DNA of 64,000 nt from Hydrogenophaga sp. NFH-34 (lineage in GTDB: Bacteria > Pseudomonadota > Gammaproteobacteria > Burkholderiales > Burkholderiaceae_C). The notes below the pieces were generated by a model that saw nothing but the letters and a program-made list of their open reading frames with translations, did no database searches and was not told the DNA's origin. The DNA lies in assembly GCF_021401345.1 (NCBI RefSeq), contig NZ_JACBGE010000001.1:334199-398198 (forward strand), given 5' to 3'. The position numbers were made by a program, and so were the translations under genes. The stretch's first letter is position 1. Every line of letters starts with the position of its first letter. Below, one piece after another: positions 1-8,973 of the stretch.

Positions 1-130
1 CGGTGAGGCGGCCGACTTCCACCTCTCCACCCTGTTCGCGCTGGGCTTCCTGCTGTTCGTCATCACGTTCATCGTGCTGTCGCTGGCCAAGGTCATGATC
101 CTGCGCGCCGAAAAGGCCAAGGGAGCGTGA
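1..130 (+). CDS. pstC: Phosphate ABC transporter permease PstC, C-terminal end only
   Basis: The reading frame is open from the window edge and stops at 128-130, leaving about 42 residues. They form a hydrophobic segment (LFALGFLLFVITFIVLSLA) followed by a basic tail, as expected for the last transmembrane helix of PstC, one of the two inner-membrane permeases of the PstSCAB phosphate importer. The assignment rests mainly on position: pstA, pstB and phoU follow in the same direction. The start lies outside the window. Confidence 0.8.
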   Translation, partial: GEAADFHLSTLFALGFLLFVITFIVLSLAKVMILRAEKAKGA

Positions 131-196
131 GGGTGACCTTTCCTGCCACGGTGTGGCAGGCGATGTGCCTGGTGTCCGACGCTTTGGAAAACTGAG

Positions 197-1057
197 ATGA
201 ATCCCAACTTCGACCAAAAACGATATGCCCGCCGTCAGCGCGCCAACGCTGTGGGGCTGACGCTCTCCATGGGCGCCATGGTGCTCGGCCTGGCCGTGCT
301 GCTGTGGATCCTGGGCGTGCTGCTCAGCAACGGGCTGTCTGCGCTGGACGGCAACCTGTTCACGCACGACACGCCGGCGCCCGGCACCGAAGGCGGGGGC
401 CTGCGCAACGCCATCGTCGGTTCGCTGATGATGGTGGGGCTGACGGTGCTGGTGGCCACGCCCGTGGGCATCCTGGCCGGCATCTACCTCACCGAGTACG
501 GCGACCGCAGCAAGACCGCCGAGCTGACCCGCTTCGTCACCGACATCATGCTGTCCGCTCCGTCCATCGTACTGGGCCTGTTCGTGTACGCCATCGCGGT
601 GGCCACGGTGGGCAACTTCTCGGGTTTCGCGGGCAGTCTGGCGCTGTCGCTGATCGCGGTGCCGGTGGTCGTTCGCACCACCGAAAACATGCTGCGCCTG
701 GTGCCCGGCAGCCTGCGTGAAGCGGCCTTCGCCCTGGGCGCGCCGCGCTGGAAGGTGTCGCTCATGGTCACGCTGCGCGCCGCCAAGAGCGGCGTCATCA
801 CCGGCTTGCTGCTGGCGGTGGCCCGCATCAGCGGCGAAACGGCGCCGCTGCTGTTCACCGCGCTGAACAACCAGTTCTTCAGCACCGACATGACCAAGCC
901 GATGGCCAACCTGCCCGTGGTGATCTTCCAGTTCGCCATGAGCCCCTACGACAACTGGATCCGTCTCGCCTGGGCCGGTGCGCTGCTGATCACACTGGCC
1001 GTGCTGGTGCTGAACATCCTGGCCCGCGTCTTCTTCCGCGAGAAGGTTTCCGCCTGA
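197..1057 (+). CDS. pstA: Phosphate ABC transporter permease PstA
   Basis: A 286-residue inner-membrane permease that pairs with PstC to move phosphate delivered by the periplasmic PstS. An N-terminal transmembrane helix is followed by a periplasmic loop and a MetI-like permease core with the conserved segment ([12 protein letters not shown], about residues 174-185) that contacts the ATPase PstB. The length is normal for PstA. It starts at an ATG 66 bases after the pstC stop and is followed 41 bases later by pstB. Pho-regulon control is expected, but no Pho box can be judged here because the operon promoter is upstream of the window. Confidence 0.95.
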   Translation: MNPNFDQKRYARRQRANAVGLTLSMGAMVLGLAVLLWILGVLLSNGLSALDGNLFTHDTPAPGTEGGGLRNAIVGSLMMVGLTVLVATPVGILAGIYLTEYGDRSKTAELTRFVTDIMLSAPSIVLGLFVYAIAVATVGNFSGFAGSLALSLIAVPVVVRTTENMLRLVPGSLREAAFALGAPRWKVSLMVTLRAAKSGVITGLLLAVARISGETAPLLFTALNNQFFSTDMTKPMANLPVVIFQFAMSPYDNWIRLAWAGALLITLAVLVLNILARVFFREKVSA

Positions 1058-1098
1058 TCGCGCCGTCACCTCTTCACACCGATCACGAAAGACCTGTC

Positions 1099-1881
1099 AT
1101 GACCGCCATGGCCGCCGACATCCAGCAGCGCAACGCGCTCGAGGTGCGCAACCTCAACTTCTTCTACGGCAAGTTCCAGGGGCTCAAGAACGTGAGCATG
1201 GACATTGCCGAGCACAAGGTCACCGCCTTCATCGGCCCGTCGGGCTGCGGCAAGTCCACGCTGCTGCGCACGCTCAACCGCATGTACAGCCTCTACCCCG
1301 GCCAGCGCGCCGAGGGCCAGATCAGTTTCTACGGCGAGAACATCCTGGACGAGAAGCAGGATCTGAACCTGCTGCGCGCCCGCATCGGCATGGTGTTCCA
1401 GAAGCCGACGCCGTTCCCGATGTCGATCTACGACAACATCGCTTTCGGCGTGAAGCTCTATGAAAGCCTGAGCAAGGGCGAGATGGACGACCGCGTGGAA
1501 TGGGCGCTGACCAAGGCCGCACTGTGGAACGAGGTCAAGGACAAGCTGCACCAGAGCGGCCTGTCGCTCTCCGGTGGCCAGCAGCAGCGCCTGTGCATCG
1601 CGCGCAGCGTGGCGGTCAAACCTTCGGTGCTGCTGCTCGACGAGCCGACTTCGGCGCTGGACCCGATCTCCACCGGCAAGGTGGAAGAGCTGGTGCACGA
1701 GCTCAAGAACGACTACACCATCGCCATCGTCACACACAACATGCAGCAGGCCGCCCGCTGCAGCGACTTCACGGCCTACATGTACCTGGGCGAGCTGATC
1801 GAATTCGGCGCCACCGAACAGATCTTCTTCAAGCCCACCAAGACCGAGACCGAGGACTACATCACCGGCCGCTTCGGCTGA
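1099..1881 (+). CDS. pstB: Phosphate ABC transporter ATP-binding protein PstB
   Basis: A 260-residue cytoplasmic ATPase that powers the PstCA phosphate channel. Visible motifs are Walker A (GPSGCGKST, about residues 49-57), the ABC signature (LSGGQQQRL, about 156-164) and Walker B with its following Asp ([11 protein letters not shown], about 176-186), then the switch His in THN. The N-terminal segment ([16 protein letters not shown]) is characteristic of PstB. A closer internal ATG exists at codon 4, but the first ATG at 1099 is kept. It sits in the pstC-pstA-pstB-phoU-phoB-phoR operon. Confidence 0.97.
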   Translation: MTAMAADIQQRNALEVRNLNFFYGKFQGLKNVSMDIAEHKVTAFIGPSGCGKSTLLRTLNRMYSLYPGQRAEGQISFYGENILDEKQDLNLLRARIGMVFQKPTPFPMSIYDNIAFGVKLYESLSKGEMDDRVEWALTKAALWNEVKDKLHQSGLSLSGGQQQRLCIARSVAVKPSVLLLDEPTSALDPISTGKVEELVHELKNDYTIAIVTHNMQQAARCSDFTAYMYLGELIEFGATEQIFFKPTKTETEDYITGRFG

Positions 1882-1899
1882 TCTTCCAGGGAGACCGAC

Positions 1900-2601
1900 A
1901 TGGGTGACAAACACATTTCCAGCCAGTTCGACGCCGAACTCAACTCCATCTCCACCCACGTGCTGGAGATGGGTGGCCTGGTCGAATCGCAGCTCCACCA
2001 GGCCGTGTACGCGCTCGTGCACCTGAGCCTGGAGACGGCCGAGCAGGTGCTCGAAACCGAGAGCCGCATCAACCAGATGGAGCTGAACATCGATCACGAG
2101 ATCATCTCCACCATCGGTCGGCGCCAGCCCACCGCCCGCGATCTGCGCTTCCTGATGGCCATCTCCCGCACCACCCAGAATCTGGAGCGTGCGGGTGACG
2201 AGGTCGCCCGGGTGGCGCGCATGGTCAAGTCCATCATCGAAGCCGGCACGCCGCGCTCGCTGCCGATTTCGGAGCTACGCACGGCGGCCGACCTGGCGGC
2301 CGGCCTGCTGCGCAAGACGCTCGATTCCTTTGCACGGCTGGACACCACCATGGCGCTGGCCATCATCAAGGAGGACAATGCCATCGACACCGAATACGAT
2401 GGCTTCCTTCGCAAGCTGATCACCTACATGATGGAAGACCCTCGCACCATTTCGCCCAGCCTGGACCTGCTGTTCCTGGCCAAGTCGCTGGAGCGTGTCG
2501 GCGACCACGCCAAGAACATTGCCGAGCAGATCATCTTCATCGTCAAGGGCGAAGACGTGCGCCATGTGCCCATGGACAAGGTGGAGTCGGTCGTCGGATG
2601 A
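1900..2601 (+). CDS. phoU: Phosphate signalling regulator PhoU
   Basis: A 233-residue all-helical cytoplasmic protein with two repeated PhoU domains, each holding the metal-binding type helix motif (first E-x-x-x-N-Q-M-E near 54-61, second around E-D-N-A-I-D). PhoU connects the PstSCAB transporter to the PhoR kinase and keeps the Pho regulon off when phosphate is plentiful. It begins 18 bases after the pstB stop, preceded by the ribosome-binding sequence CAGGGAGA, and lies directly upstream of phoB, so transporter and sensor are co-transcribed. Confidence 0.96.
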   Translation: MGDKHISSQFDAELNSISTHVLEMGGLVESQLHQAVYALVHLSLETAEQVLETESRINQMELNIDHEIISTIGRRQPTARDLRFLMAISRTTQNLERAGDEVARVARMVKSIIEAGTPRSLPISELRTAADLAAGLLRKTLDSFARLDTTMALAIIKEDNAIDTEYDGFLRKLITYMMEDPRTISPSLDLLFLAKSLERVGDHAKNIAEQIIFIVKGEDVRHVPMDKVESVVG

Positions 2602-2671
2602 ACAGCATGCGCCGTTTTGTGTCTCGCACCCACCGAGGGGAAAGCCGGCCAGCCGGGCGGGGGAGGCCTTC

Positions 2672-3403
2672 GTGAAAAAGCTGCCTCGTGTGCTGGTGGT
2701 GGAGGACGAGCCGTCCATTGCCGAGCTGATCGCCGTCAACCTGCGCCACAACGGCTTTGCCCCCACGGTGGTGTTCGACGGTCAGGCCGCGCAGCGGGAA
2801 ATCGACGCCGTGTTGCCCGACGTGATCCTGCTGGACTGGATGCTGCCCGGTGAAAGTGGGGCCGTGCTGGCGCGCCAGTGGCGCAAGCACGAGCGCACGC
2901 GCACCGTTCCCATTCTCATGCTGACGGCCCGCAGCGACGAGTCCGACAAGGTTCAGGGTTTGGACGCCGGTGCCGACGACTACATCACCAAGCCGTTCTC
3001 CACGCAGGAGTTGCTGGCCCGCATCCGCGCCGTGCTGCGCCGGCGCGCTCCGGAAGTCGTCAATGACTCGGTGCAGGTGGGCGAACTGGTCCTCGACGCG
3101 GCCACTTACCGCGTCAGTTTCCAGGGCCAGGAACTCAAGGTCGGACCGACCGAATTCAAGCTGCTGCACTATCTGATGAAACACGCGGAACGTGTGCACA
3201 CCCGTGGTACGCTGCTCGACAGGATCTGGGGAGATCATGTCTTCATCGAGGAGCGCACCGTGGACGTGCATGTGAAACGCTTGAGAGAATCGCTGGGCGA
3301 GGCCGCCGTCATGGTGGAAACCGTGCGCGGAGCCGGCTATCGCCTGACTGCCCAGAATCCTTCCGCCCGCACGGCCCAGAATTCCCGCGTCGGCGCCGCA
3401 TGA
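2672..3403 (+). CDS. phoB: Phosphate regulon response regulator PhoB
   Basis: A 243-residue two-component response regulator. The receiver domain has the acidic pair (VVEDE), the phospho-acceptor Asp in LLDWMLPG and the conserved Thr and Lys (LTAR, KPFS). It is followed by an OmpR/PhoB winged-helix DNA-binding domain ending in the V-R-G-x-GY-R motif. I take the GTG at 2672 as the start: the protein then begins right before the receiver domain, and a strong GGGGGAGG ribosome-binding site lies 6 bases upstream. Longer readings overlap phoU. Its stop overlaps the phoR start. Confidence 0.95.
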   Translation: MKKLPRVLVVEDEPSIAELIAVNLRHNGFAPTVVFDGQAAQREIDAVLPDVILLDWMLPGESGAVLARQWRKHERTRTVPILMLTARSDESDKVQGLDAGADDYITKPFSTQELLARIRAVLRRRAPEVVNDSVQVGELVLDAATYRVSFQGQELKVGPTEFKLLHYLMKHAERVHTRGTLLDRIWGDHVFIEERTVDVHVKRLRESLGEAAVMVETVRGAGYRLTAQNPSARTAQNSRVGAA

Positions 3404-4719
3404 TCCCGCGGCTGATCGGCCTGCTGCTCCTGGTATCGGTGGGGGCGGTCTGGGGCCTGTCCCACGAATCCGCCGTGTGGACGTTCGTCGGGGCGCTGGT
3501 GGGCGCGCTGGTCTGGAGCCTCTTCGACGGCTACCGGGCGCGGCGGCTGCTGCAGTGGCTGGGCAAGGGCGACCTGTCCCAGCTGCCGGGCCTGTCGGGC
3601 CTGTGGGCCGAGGTGCTCGAACGCAACCGCAAGCTCATCCGCAAACTCGAAAAGCGCGCCAGCAACAGCGATGCACGGCTGGAAGATTTCCTGGCAGCGA
3701 TCCAGGCCTCGCCCAATGGCGTGGTGCTGCTCGATTCGGCCGGGCGCATCGAGTGGTGCAACCTCACAGCGGCCAACCACCTGGGGTTCGACCCGCAGAA
3801 AGACCTGGGGCAGTACGTGCGCAACCTGGTGCGCGCACCGGCCTTCAGCGCCTACATGGCGGCGGCCGATTTCCGGCAGGAGATCCAGGTCGACGGCCCG
3901 GGGCCGCGACCGACACAGCCGGCCAAGATTTCCCTGCAGGTGCACCCCTACGGCAAGAAGCGCAAGCTCATGATCTCGCGCGATGTCACGGCGGTGCAAC
4001 TGGCCGAGGCGATGCGGCGCGACTTTGTGGCCAACGTCTCCCACGAGATCCGCACACCGCTGACCGTGCTGAGCGGTTTTGTCGAAACCATGCAGAGCAT
4101 CGAGCTGGAAGAGGCCGATCGCATGCGCTACCTCGGGCTCATGAGCCAGCAGGCGCAGCGCATGCAGACGCTGGTGAGCGACCTGCTCACGCTCTCGCGC
4201 CTGGAAGGCAGCCCCGCTCCCGGCGCGGGCGAGTGGATCGACAGTGGCGAGCTGCTCACCCATGTGCTGCAGGAGGCCCAGGGCCTGTCGTCGGCCATCG
4301 CCGATCCGCCGCACGTCATTGAGGCCGATCCGGGCGCGGCGTTCTGGGTGTCGGGCGCAAAGACCGAACTGCTGAGCGCCATGTCCAACCTGCTGAGCAA
4401 TGCGGTGCGCTACACGCCGGGCGGCGGTCGCATCCACGCCGGCTGGCACATCCGAGCCGACGGCTGCGGCGAGTTTTTTGTCACCGACACCGGCCCCGGC
4501 ATTGCTGCCGAACACCTGCCCCGTCTGACCGAACGTTTCTACCGCGTCGACCGCAGCCGCTCGCGCGAAACCGGCGGGACCGGGCTCGGGCTGGCCATCG
4601 TCAAACACGTGGCGCAGCGCCATGGCGGGCAGGTCGAGGTGGACAGCACGCTGGGTGAAGGCTCGACCTTCCGCATCGTGTTGCCGTCTTCGCGCGTCCG
4701 GGCCCGGCCACGCGACTGA
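3400..4719 (+). CDS. phoR: Phosphate regulon sensor histidine kinase PhoR
   Basis: A 439-residue membrane sensor kinase. Two N-terminal hydrophobic helices (about residues 5-45) are followed by a linker, a PAS domain (about 95-190), the HisKA helix with the phosphorylated His in VSHEIRTPL (about 215-223) and the HATPase domain with N box (LSNAVRYTPGG), G1 box (DTGPGI) and G2 box (GGTGLGL). It phosphorylates PhoB under phosphate starvation and is restrained by PhoU and Pst. The ATG overlaps the phoB stop (ATGA), indicating translational coupling. Confidence 0.96.
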   Translation: MIPRLIGLLLLVSVGAVWGLSHESAVWTFVGALVGALVWSLFDGYRARRLLQWLGKGDLSQLPGLSGLWAEVLERNRKLIRKLEKRASNSDARLEDFLAAIQASPNGVVLLDSAGRIEWCNLTAANHLGFDPQKDLGQYVRNLVRAPAFSAYMAAADFRQEIQVDGPGPRPTQPAKISLQVHPYGKKRKLMISRDVTAVQLAEAMRRDFVANVSHEIRTPLTVLSGFVETMQSIELEEADRMRYLGLMSQQAQRMQTLVSDLLTLSRLEGSPAPGAGEWIDSGELLTHVLQEAQGLSSAIADPPHVIEADPGAAFWVSGAKTELLSAMSNLLSNAVRYTPGGGRIHAGWHIRADGCGEFFVTDTGPGIAAEHLPRLTERFYRVDRSRSRETGGTGLGLAIVKHVAQRHGGQVEVDSTLGEGSTFRIVLPSSRVRARPRD

Positions 4720-4762
4720 GCCACACCCACCACGGCTTCCGCGTCTGGTCTCGGGTGGGCCG

Positions 4763-6463
4763 TCAGTGGCGCACGCGCTGGTAGATCAGCAGGCTTTCTT
4801 TGCGGTCGGTCAGGCGCCGCACGGTGGCCCGAAATGCCCAGTCGGTCAGTTGCACGCGCTCATCGAGCGTGGGCTGGCTGTCGGGATCGACGACCAGCGT
4901 GCGACAGGCTTGGCCACTTTCCGCGCTGTCGGTGCGGACCAGCGTCAGGCGACCGTGATAGCCGAGTGCGGCGATCTGCGCCTGACTCAACCCGTCCACC
5001 AGCACGCAATTGCCCGGGGGCACCAGGGAGGCGATGCGCCGGCTGATCGGGCCGTAGCTGCGTGCATGGTCGAGCAGAGGCAGCCACAGGCTCATCAACA
5101 GCAACCAGCACAGCGTGCTGCCGGCGGCCGGCAGCACCAGACTCTTCCACAGAGCTTTGCGGTGCGCACCCACGCGCCACGCCACCAGAACCAGCCAGGC
5201 CCCGGTGGCCAGCGCGGCCACCAGCAACAGGCCGAAGGAGAACTCGGGCACGAAGCCTGGGGCGAGGCGGGCCACGTTGGCCGCGGGTTTGGCCGGCACC
5301 CCCGTCATCATGGAGAGCCAGACCACCCACACGATCAAGGCACAGCTGCTGAAGAACAGCAGGGTGAACCAGTCGATCAGGGCCGACATGCTGCGTCGCA
5401 AGGTGGGCAAGGCGAATGCGGCCAGGGCGGCCCAGGCGGGCAGCGACAGCAGCAAGGCCCGGTCGAAGCCCGGATTGAAGGCGCTGTCGAGAACAAGGCA
5501 GGCCACCACCCACAGGGGCAGCGCCAGATGCGGCGCGCGCCACTGGCGGCGCCAGCGCCAGAGCGTCCAGAGTGCCAGCGGCCAGGCGGGCCAGGCGAAC
5601 CAGAGCAGCAAACGCGACCAGCGTTGCCAGCCGGCAAAAGTGGTATCGGTCAGCGCGAACCAGGACTGGGGCAGTGCCCAGACCCCCAGCCCGCACAGTA
5701 CGGCAGCCGCCAGAAGCATGGCCATGCGCTGCAGACGGATCCGGCCGGCGGCAGCACCGGGGGGTTGCGGCGCGATCACGAGCAGCAGCGGCAGCACGGC
5801 ACCGAGTGCGAGCGCCAGCCAGGGGGCGCCACTCGACACCAGGGCGCCCAATCCGAGCACCCAGCCCAGCCAGCCGGCGCCGGACCACAGGCCATCCGGC
5901 AGCGCCAGCCGGGCGGCGCCGTAGAGCACCGCCGCCGTGGCACACAGGCGCACCAGATCCGGGGTGGTTTCGTGGCCCAGTTGCGCCAGGCCCAGGCTCG
6001 CCATCAGGGCCAGCAGGCCGGCATCGGCCAGGGCGCGGGCGTAGTCGGTGGGATGGGCTTCGCCACCGAATGCCAGGGTCACCGGCTGGGCCGCCGGTTG
6101 CCGGGCGAGGTGGAAGACCGCGTACCAGGTCAGCGCCAGCGTCAGCGCGAGCAGGGCCGCGAACGCCAGACGCACCGCCAGATCGGGCGAGAGAAATGGC
6201 AGGGCCTGGATGGCTGCCGCCCCGAGCCAGAAGGGCAGGGGGCCGGTCTCGCCGAGCGGCACGCCGAGCACCTGCGGAATGCCGAGCCCAGAGCCGCTGG
6301 CCATGCCCAGCATGGCGCCGAAGGCTTCGACATCGTTCACCTTCCAGGGCTCGCGGCCCAGAAAGCCTGGCAGCACGTAAGCCAGGCAGAACATCAGCAG
6401 GATCAGGCGGGGCAGCCTGCGCACGGCCGACTGGGTGACGATGGCGGGGGTGGTGGCGTTCAC
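4763..6463 (-). CDS. Multi-pass membrane glycosyltransferase-like protein (ArnT/PMT family type)
   Basis: A 566-residue polytopic protein with roughly ten or more hydrophobic segments and a C-terminal non-membrane domain. The N-terminal part has the pattern G-R-E-P-W-K-x-N-D-x-E (about residues 35-45), resembling the first periplasmic loop of GT39/ArnT-like glycosyltransferases, where an acidic residue is catalytic. Such enzymes move a sugar from a polyprenyl-phosphate carrier to lipid A or another acceptor. The substrate cannot be told from sequence. It runs convergently toward phoR, with 43 bases between stops, and is followed upstream by rpmE2 on the same strand. Function is an inference from fold. 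Confidence 0.65.
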   Translation of the reverse strand: MNATTPAIVTQSAVRRLPRLILLMFCLAYVLPGFLGREPWKVNDVEAFGAMLGMASGSGLGIPQVLGVPLGETGPLPFWLGAAAIQALPFLSPDLAVRLAFAALLALTLALTWYAVFHLARQPAAQPVTLAFGGEAHPTDYARALADAGLLALMASLGLAQLGHETTPDLVRLCATAAVLYGAARLALPDGLWSGAGWLGWVLGLGALVSSGAPWLALALGAVLPLLLVIAPQPPGAAAGRIRLQRMAMLLAAAVLCGLGVWALPQSWFALTDTTFAGWQRWSRLLLWFAWPAWPLALWTLWRWRRQWRAPHLALPLWVVACLVLDSAFNPGFDRALLLSLPAWAALAAFALPTLRRSMSALIDWFTLLFFSSCALIVWVVWLSMMTGVPAKPAANVARLAPGFVPEFSFGLLLVAALATGAWLVLVAWRVGAHRKALWKSLVLPAAGSTLCWLLLMSLWLPLLDHARSYGPISRRIASLVPPGNCVLVDGLSQAQIAALGYHGRLTLVRTDSAESGQACRTLVVDPDSQPTLDERVQLTDWAFRATVRRLTDRKESLLIYQRVRH

Positions 6464-6550
6464 TGCGCGTGACTATACAAGTCTGGAGAGGGTGGGCGGA
6501 TGAACGGGCAGGGCAACGGCGCCCAGGGGGAGATGTGCGGCGGCTGGCGC

Positions 6551-6586
6551 CACAAAGCAAAACAGCCGGCGCTGGGGCCGGCTGTT
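6551..6586 (-). terminator. Rho-independent terminator after rpmE2
   Basis: Perfect 10-bp stem (6561-6570 pairing with 6577-6586, AACAGCCGGC type) with a 6-base loop. In the minus direction it is followed by a T-rich stretch (TTGCTTTG). It lies 40 bases past the rpmE2 stop and probably ends the rho/rpmE2 transcript. Confidence 0.75.
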
Positions 6587-6626
6587 GCGTGACTGCGGAC
6601 AAGGGCGCCGGACAGGCCGGCACCGA

Positions 6627-6881
6627 TCACTTGGCAGCGGTCTTGGCGTAGCGGTTGCGGAAGCGCTCGACGCGGCCACCCATGTTGTCCACGCTCTTTT
6701 GCGTGCCGGTGTAGAAGGGGTGCGACTCGCTGGAGGTATCCAGCTTGAACAGCGGGTATTCCTTGCCGTCGAACGTGTCGGTTTCCTTGGTCGGCACGCA
6801 CGAGCGCGTCACGAACTTGAAACCGTTGGACAGATCCACGAACAGCACTTCGCGGTAATCGGGGTGAATGCCTTCTTTCAT
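6627..6881 (-). CDS. rpmE2: 50S ribosomal protein L31, type B
   Basis: An 84-residue ribosomal protein beginning [16 protein letters not shown], the standard start of type B L31. It lacks the CxxC zinc-binding cysteines of type A L31, so it is the zinc-independent paralogue that can replace L31 when zinc is scarce. The later motif (S-H-P-F-Y-T-G-T-Q) is also typical. The start is the ATG at 6881, with AAGGAA just upstream; a longer in-frame reading upstream has no family support. It sits downstream of rho in the usual betaproteobacterial trxA-rho-rpmE order. Confidence 0.96.
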   Translation of the reverse strand: MKEGIHPDYREVLFVDLSNGFKFVTRSCVPTKETDTFDGKEYPLFKLDTSSESHPFYTGTQKSVDNMGGRVERFRNRYAKTAAK

Positions 6882-7034
6882 GGCAATTCCTTGGTTCAGG
6901 TGCGACAGCCGCGGAAGAACCGTTCTTCCGTACTTGCCACAAGTTGCAAAGCTTTCGATTGTACCACCCCTGTTGCGCACGACCCCTCAAAAGAGCGTGC
7001 CACGGGGGGAGGCCGCGTCAGCGGCACAGGGGAC

Positions 7035-8297
7035 TTATCCCCCTCTGCGCATCATGTCGAAGAACTCGGAGTTGTTCTTTGTCGCCTTCATGCTCTTGAG
7101 CACCATTTCCATGGCCTCGATCTCGTCCATGTTGTACATGAACTGGCGCAGGATACGGGTCTTCTGCAGGATCTCGGGGGCCAGCAGCAGTTCCTCGCGG
7201 CGGGTGCCGCTGCGGTTGAGCTGGATCGAGGGGAAGACGCGCTTTTCGTACAGGCGGCGGTCGAGGTGGATTTCGCTGTTGCCGGTGCCCTTGAATTCTT
7301 CAAAGATCACTTCGTCCATGCGGCTGCCGGTGTCGACCAGCGCGGTGGCGATGATGGTCAGCGAACCGCCTTCTTCCACGTTGCGGGCGGCGCCGAAGAA
7401 GCGCTTGGGGCGCTGCAGGGCGTTGGCGTCGACACCGCCGGTCAGCACCTTGCCGGAGCTGGGCAGCACGTTGTTGTAGGCGCGGGCCAGTCGGGTGATG
7501 GAGTCCAGCAGGATCACCACGTCCTTCTTGAGCTCGACCAGACGCTTGGCGCGCTCGATCACCATTTCGGCCACGTGCACGTGGCGTGCCGCCGGCTCGT
7601 CGAAGGTGGAGGCGATCACGTCGCCGCGCACGGTGCGCTGCATTTCGGTCACTTCTTCCGGGCGCTCGTCCACCAGCAGCACCATCAGCTCCACCTCGGG
7701 GTGGTTGGCCGTGATGGCGTGGCAGATGTGCTGCATCATCACCGTCTTGCCGCTCTTGGGCGGGGCGACGATCAGCGCGCGCTGGCCCTTGCCGATGGGC
7801 GAGATGATGTCGATGACGCGGCCGGTGATGTTTTCTTCGCTCTTGATGTCGCGTTCCAGGCGCATCTGCTGCTTGGGAAACAGCGGCGTCAGGTTTTCGA
7901 ACATCACCTTGTGCTTGTTCGCCTCGGGCGGCAGGCCGTTGATGGCGTCCAGCTTGTTGAGCGCGAAGTAGCGTTCGCCATCCTTGGGGATGCGCACTTC
8001 ACCCTCGATCATGTCGCCGGTGTGCAGGTTGAAGCGGCGGATCTGGCTCGGCGAGATGTAGATGTCGTCGGTGGACGCCGTGAAGCTGGTGTCCATGTTG
8101 CGCAGGAAGCCGAAGCCGTCGGGCAGTACCTCCAGCACGCCGTCGGCGTTGACCTGCTCGCCGGCCTTGGCGCGCTTCTTGATGATGGCGAACATCAGCT
8201 CCTGCTTGCGCATGCGGCCGGTGTTCTCGATTTCCAGGGCTTCAGCCTGCTTGAGCACTTCGGACACGTGAAGTGCCTTGAGTTCGTTCAGGTGCAT
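7035..8297 (-). CDS. rho: Transcription termination factor Rho
   Basis: A 420-residue hexameric RNA helicase that ends transcription at Rho-dependent sites. Visible features are the N-terminal Rho domain ([14 protein letters not shown]), the RNA-binding cold-shock-like domain with GFGFLR (about residues 63-68), Walker A (PPKSGKT, about 179-185), Walker B ([12 protein letters not shown]) and the Q-loop/R-loop region around [15 protein letters not shown]. Length and start match the family. Upstream, trxA is on the same strand 230 bases away with a terminator between, so rho probably has its own promoter in 8298-8460. Confidence 0.98.
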   Translation of the reverse strand: MHLNELKALHVSEVLKQAEALEIENTGRMRKQELMFAIIKKRAKAGEQVNADGVLEVLPDGFGFLRNMDTSFTASTDDIYISPSQIRRFNLHTGDMIEGEVRIPKDGERYFALNKLDAINGLPPEANKHKVMFENLTPLFPKQQMRLERDIKSEENITGRVIDIISPIGKGQRALIVAPPKSGKTVMMQHICHAITANHPEVELMVLLVDERPEEVTEMQRTVRGDVIASTFDEPAARHVHVAEMVIERAKRLVELKKDVVILLDSITRLARAYNNVLPSSGKVLTGGVDANALQRPKRFFGAARNVEEGGSLTIIATALVDTGSRMDEVIFEEFKGTGNSEIHLDRRLYEKRVFPSIQLNRSGTRREELLLAPEILQKTRILRQFMYNMDEIEAMEMVLKSMKATKNNSEFFDMMRRGG

Positions 8298-8462
8298 CAG
8301 AATCGCTCCGCAAAAGGAGTCTGGTGTGTCGAAATCAGGGGGAGGGGGCGCTTGGGTCCGGGAACCGGGACGTTGCGCTGATCAGAGAGGCTGGACCGCG
8401 AGGGTCAGCAATTGCGCGGATTATGACAGGAAAAACCGCTCCGGCTGGCGGGGAATCTTGCC

Positions 8463-8484
8463 AAAAAATGCCGCCAGCGGCGGC
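8463..8484 (-). terminator. Rho-independent terminator after trxA
   Basis: On the minus strand the sequence GCCGCC-GCT-GGCGGC forms a 6-bp GC stem (8470-8484), followed at once by ATTTTTTGG. It lies 45 bases past the trxA stop. A second GC-rich dyad (GGGCGGCC...GGCCGCCC, 8497-8515) lies between and may form part of the same end. Confidence 0.7.
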
Positions 8485-8527
8485 AGGCAAGCCAAACGGG
8501 CGGCCCAGGCCGCCCGCATCACGGCGC

Positions 8528-8863
8528 TCAGGCCGCCAGTTGCTGGTCCAGGAACGCGGTCAGCTGGGCTTTGCTCAGCGCGCCCACCTTGGTGGCGGCG
8601 ACCTGGCCGTCCTTGAACAGGATCAGCGTGGGAATGCCGCGAATGCCGAACTTGGCGGGGATTTCGCGGTTTTCGTCCACATTGACCTTGGCGATCTGCA
8701 GCTTGCCGTCGTAGCTGCCGGCCACTTCGTCGAGGATCGGGGCGATCATCTTGCAGGGGCCGCACCATTCGGCCCAGAAATCCACCAGCACCGGCGCCTT
8801 GGCGCTCAGCACATCGGCCTGGAAAGTGGCATCGGAAACGTGTTTGATCAGATCGTTGGCCAT
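8528..8863 (-). CDS. trxA: Thioredoxin 1
   Basis: A 111-residue cytoplasmic dithiol reductase with the WCGPC active site (about residues 33-37), the conserved cis-Pro region ([11 protein letters not shown]) and the final GxL(S)KAQL helix. Length and motifs match TrxA throughout. It lies upstream of rho, an arrangement common in betaproteobacteria, and diverges from the AddB-like gene, so the 110-base gap 8864-8973 must hold both promoters. Confidence 0.98.
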   Translation of the reverse strand: MANDLIKHVSDATFQADVLSAKAPVLVDFWAEWCGPCKMIAPILDEVAGSYDGKLQIAKVNVDENREIPAKFGIRGIPTLILFKDGQVAATKVGALSKAQLTAFLDQQLAA

Positions 8864-8973
8864 GGTGGGTCCTACGCGTTTTTCTCAACAGGGGGGATGG
8901 GCACGGATCGTGGCAGGCATACTCGGCCGGCCAGCCGCAAAACAGGGTTGATTGTGACAGAAACGCTATTTCC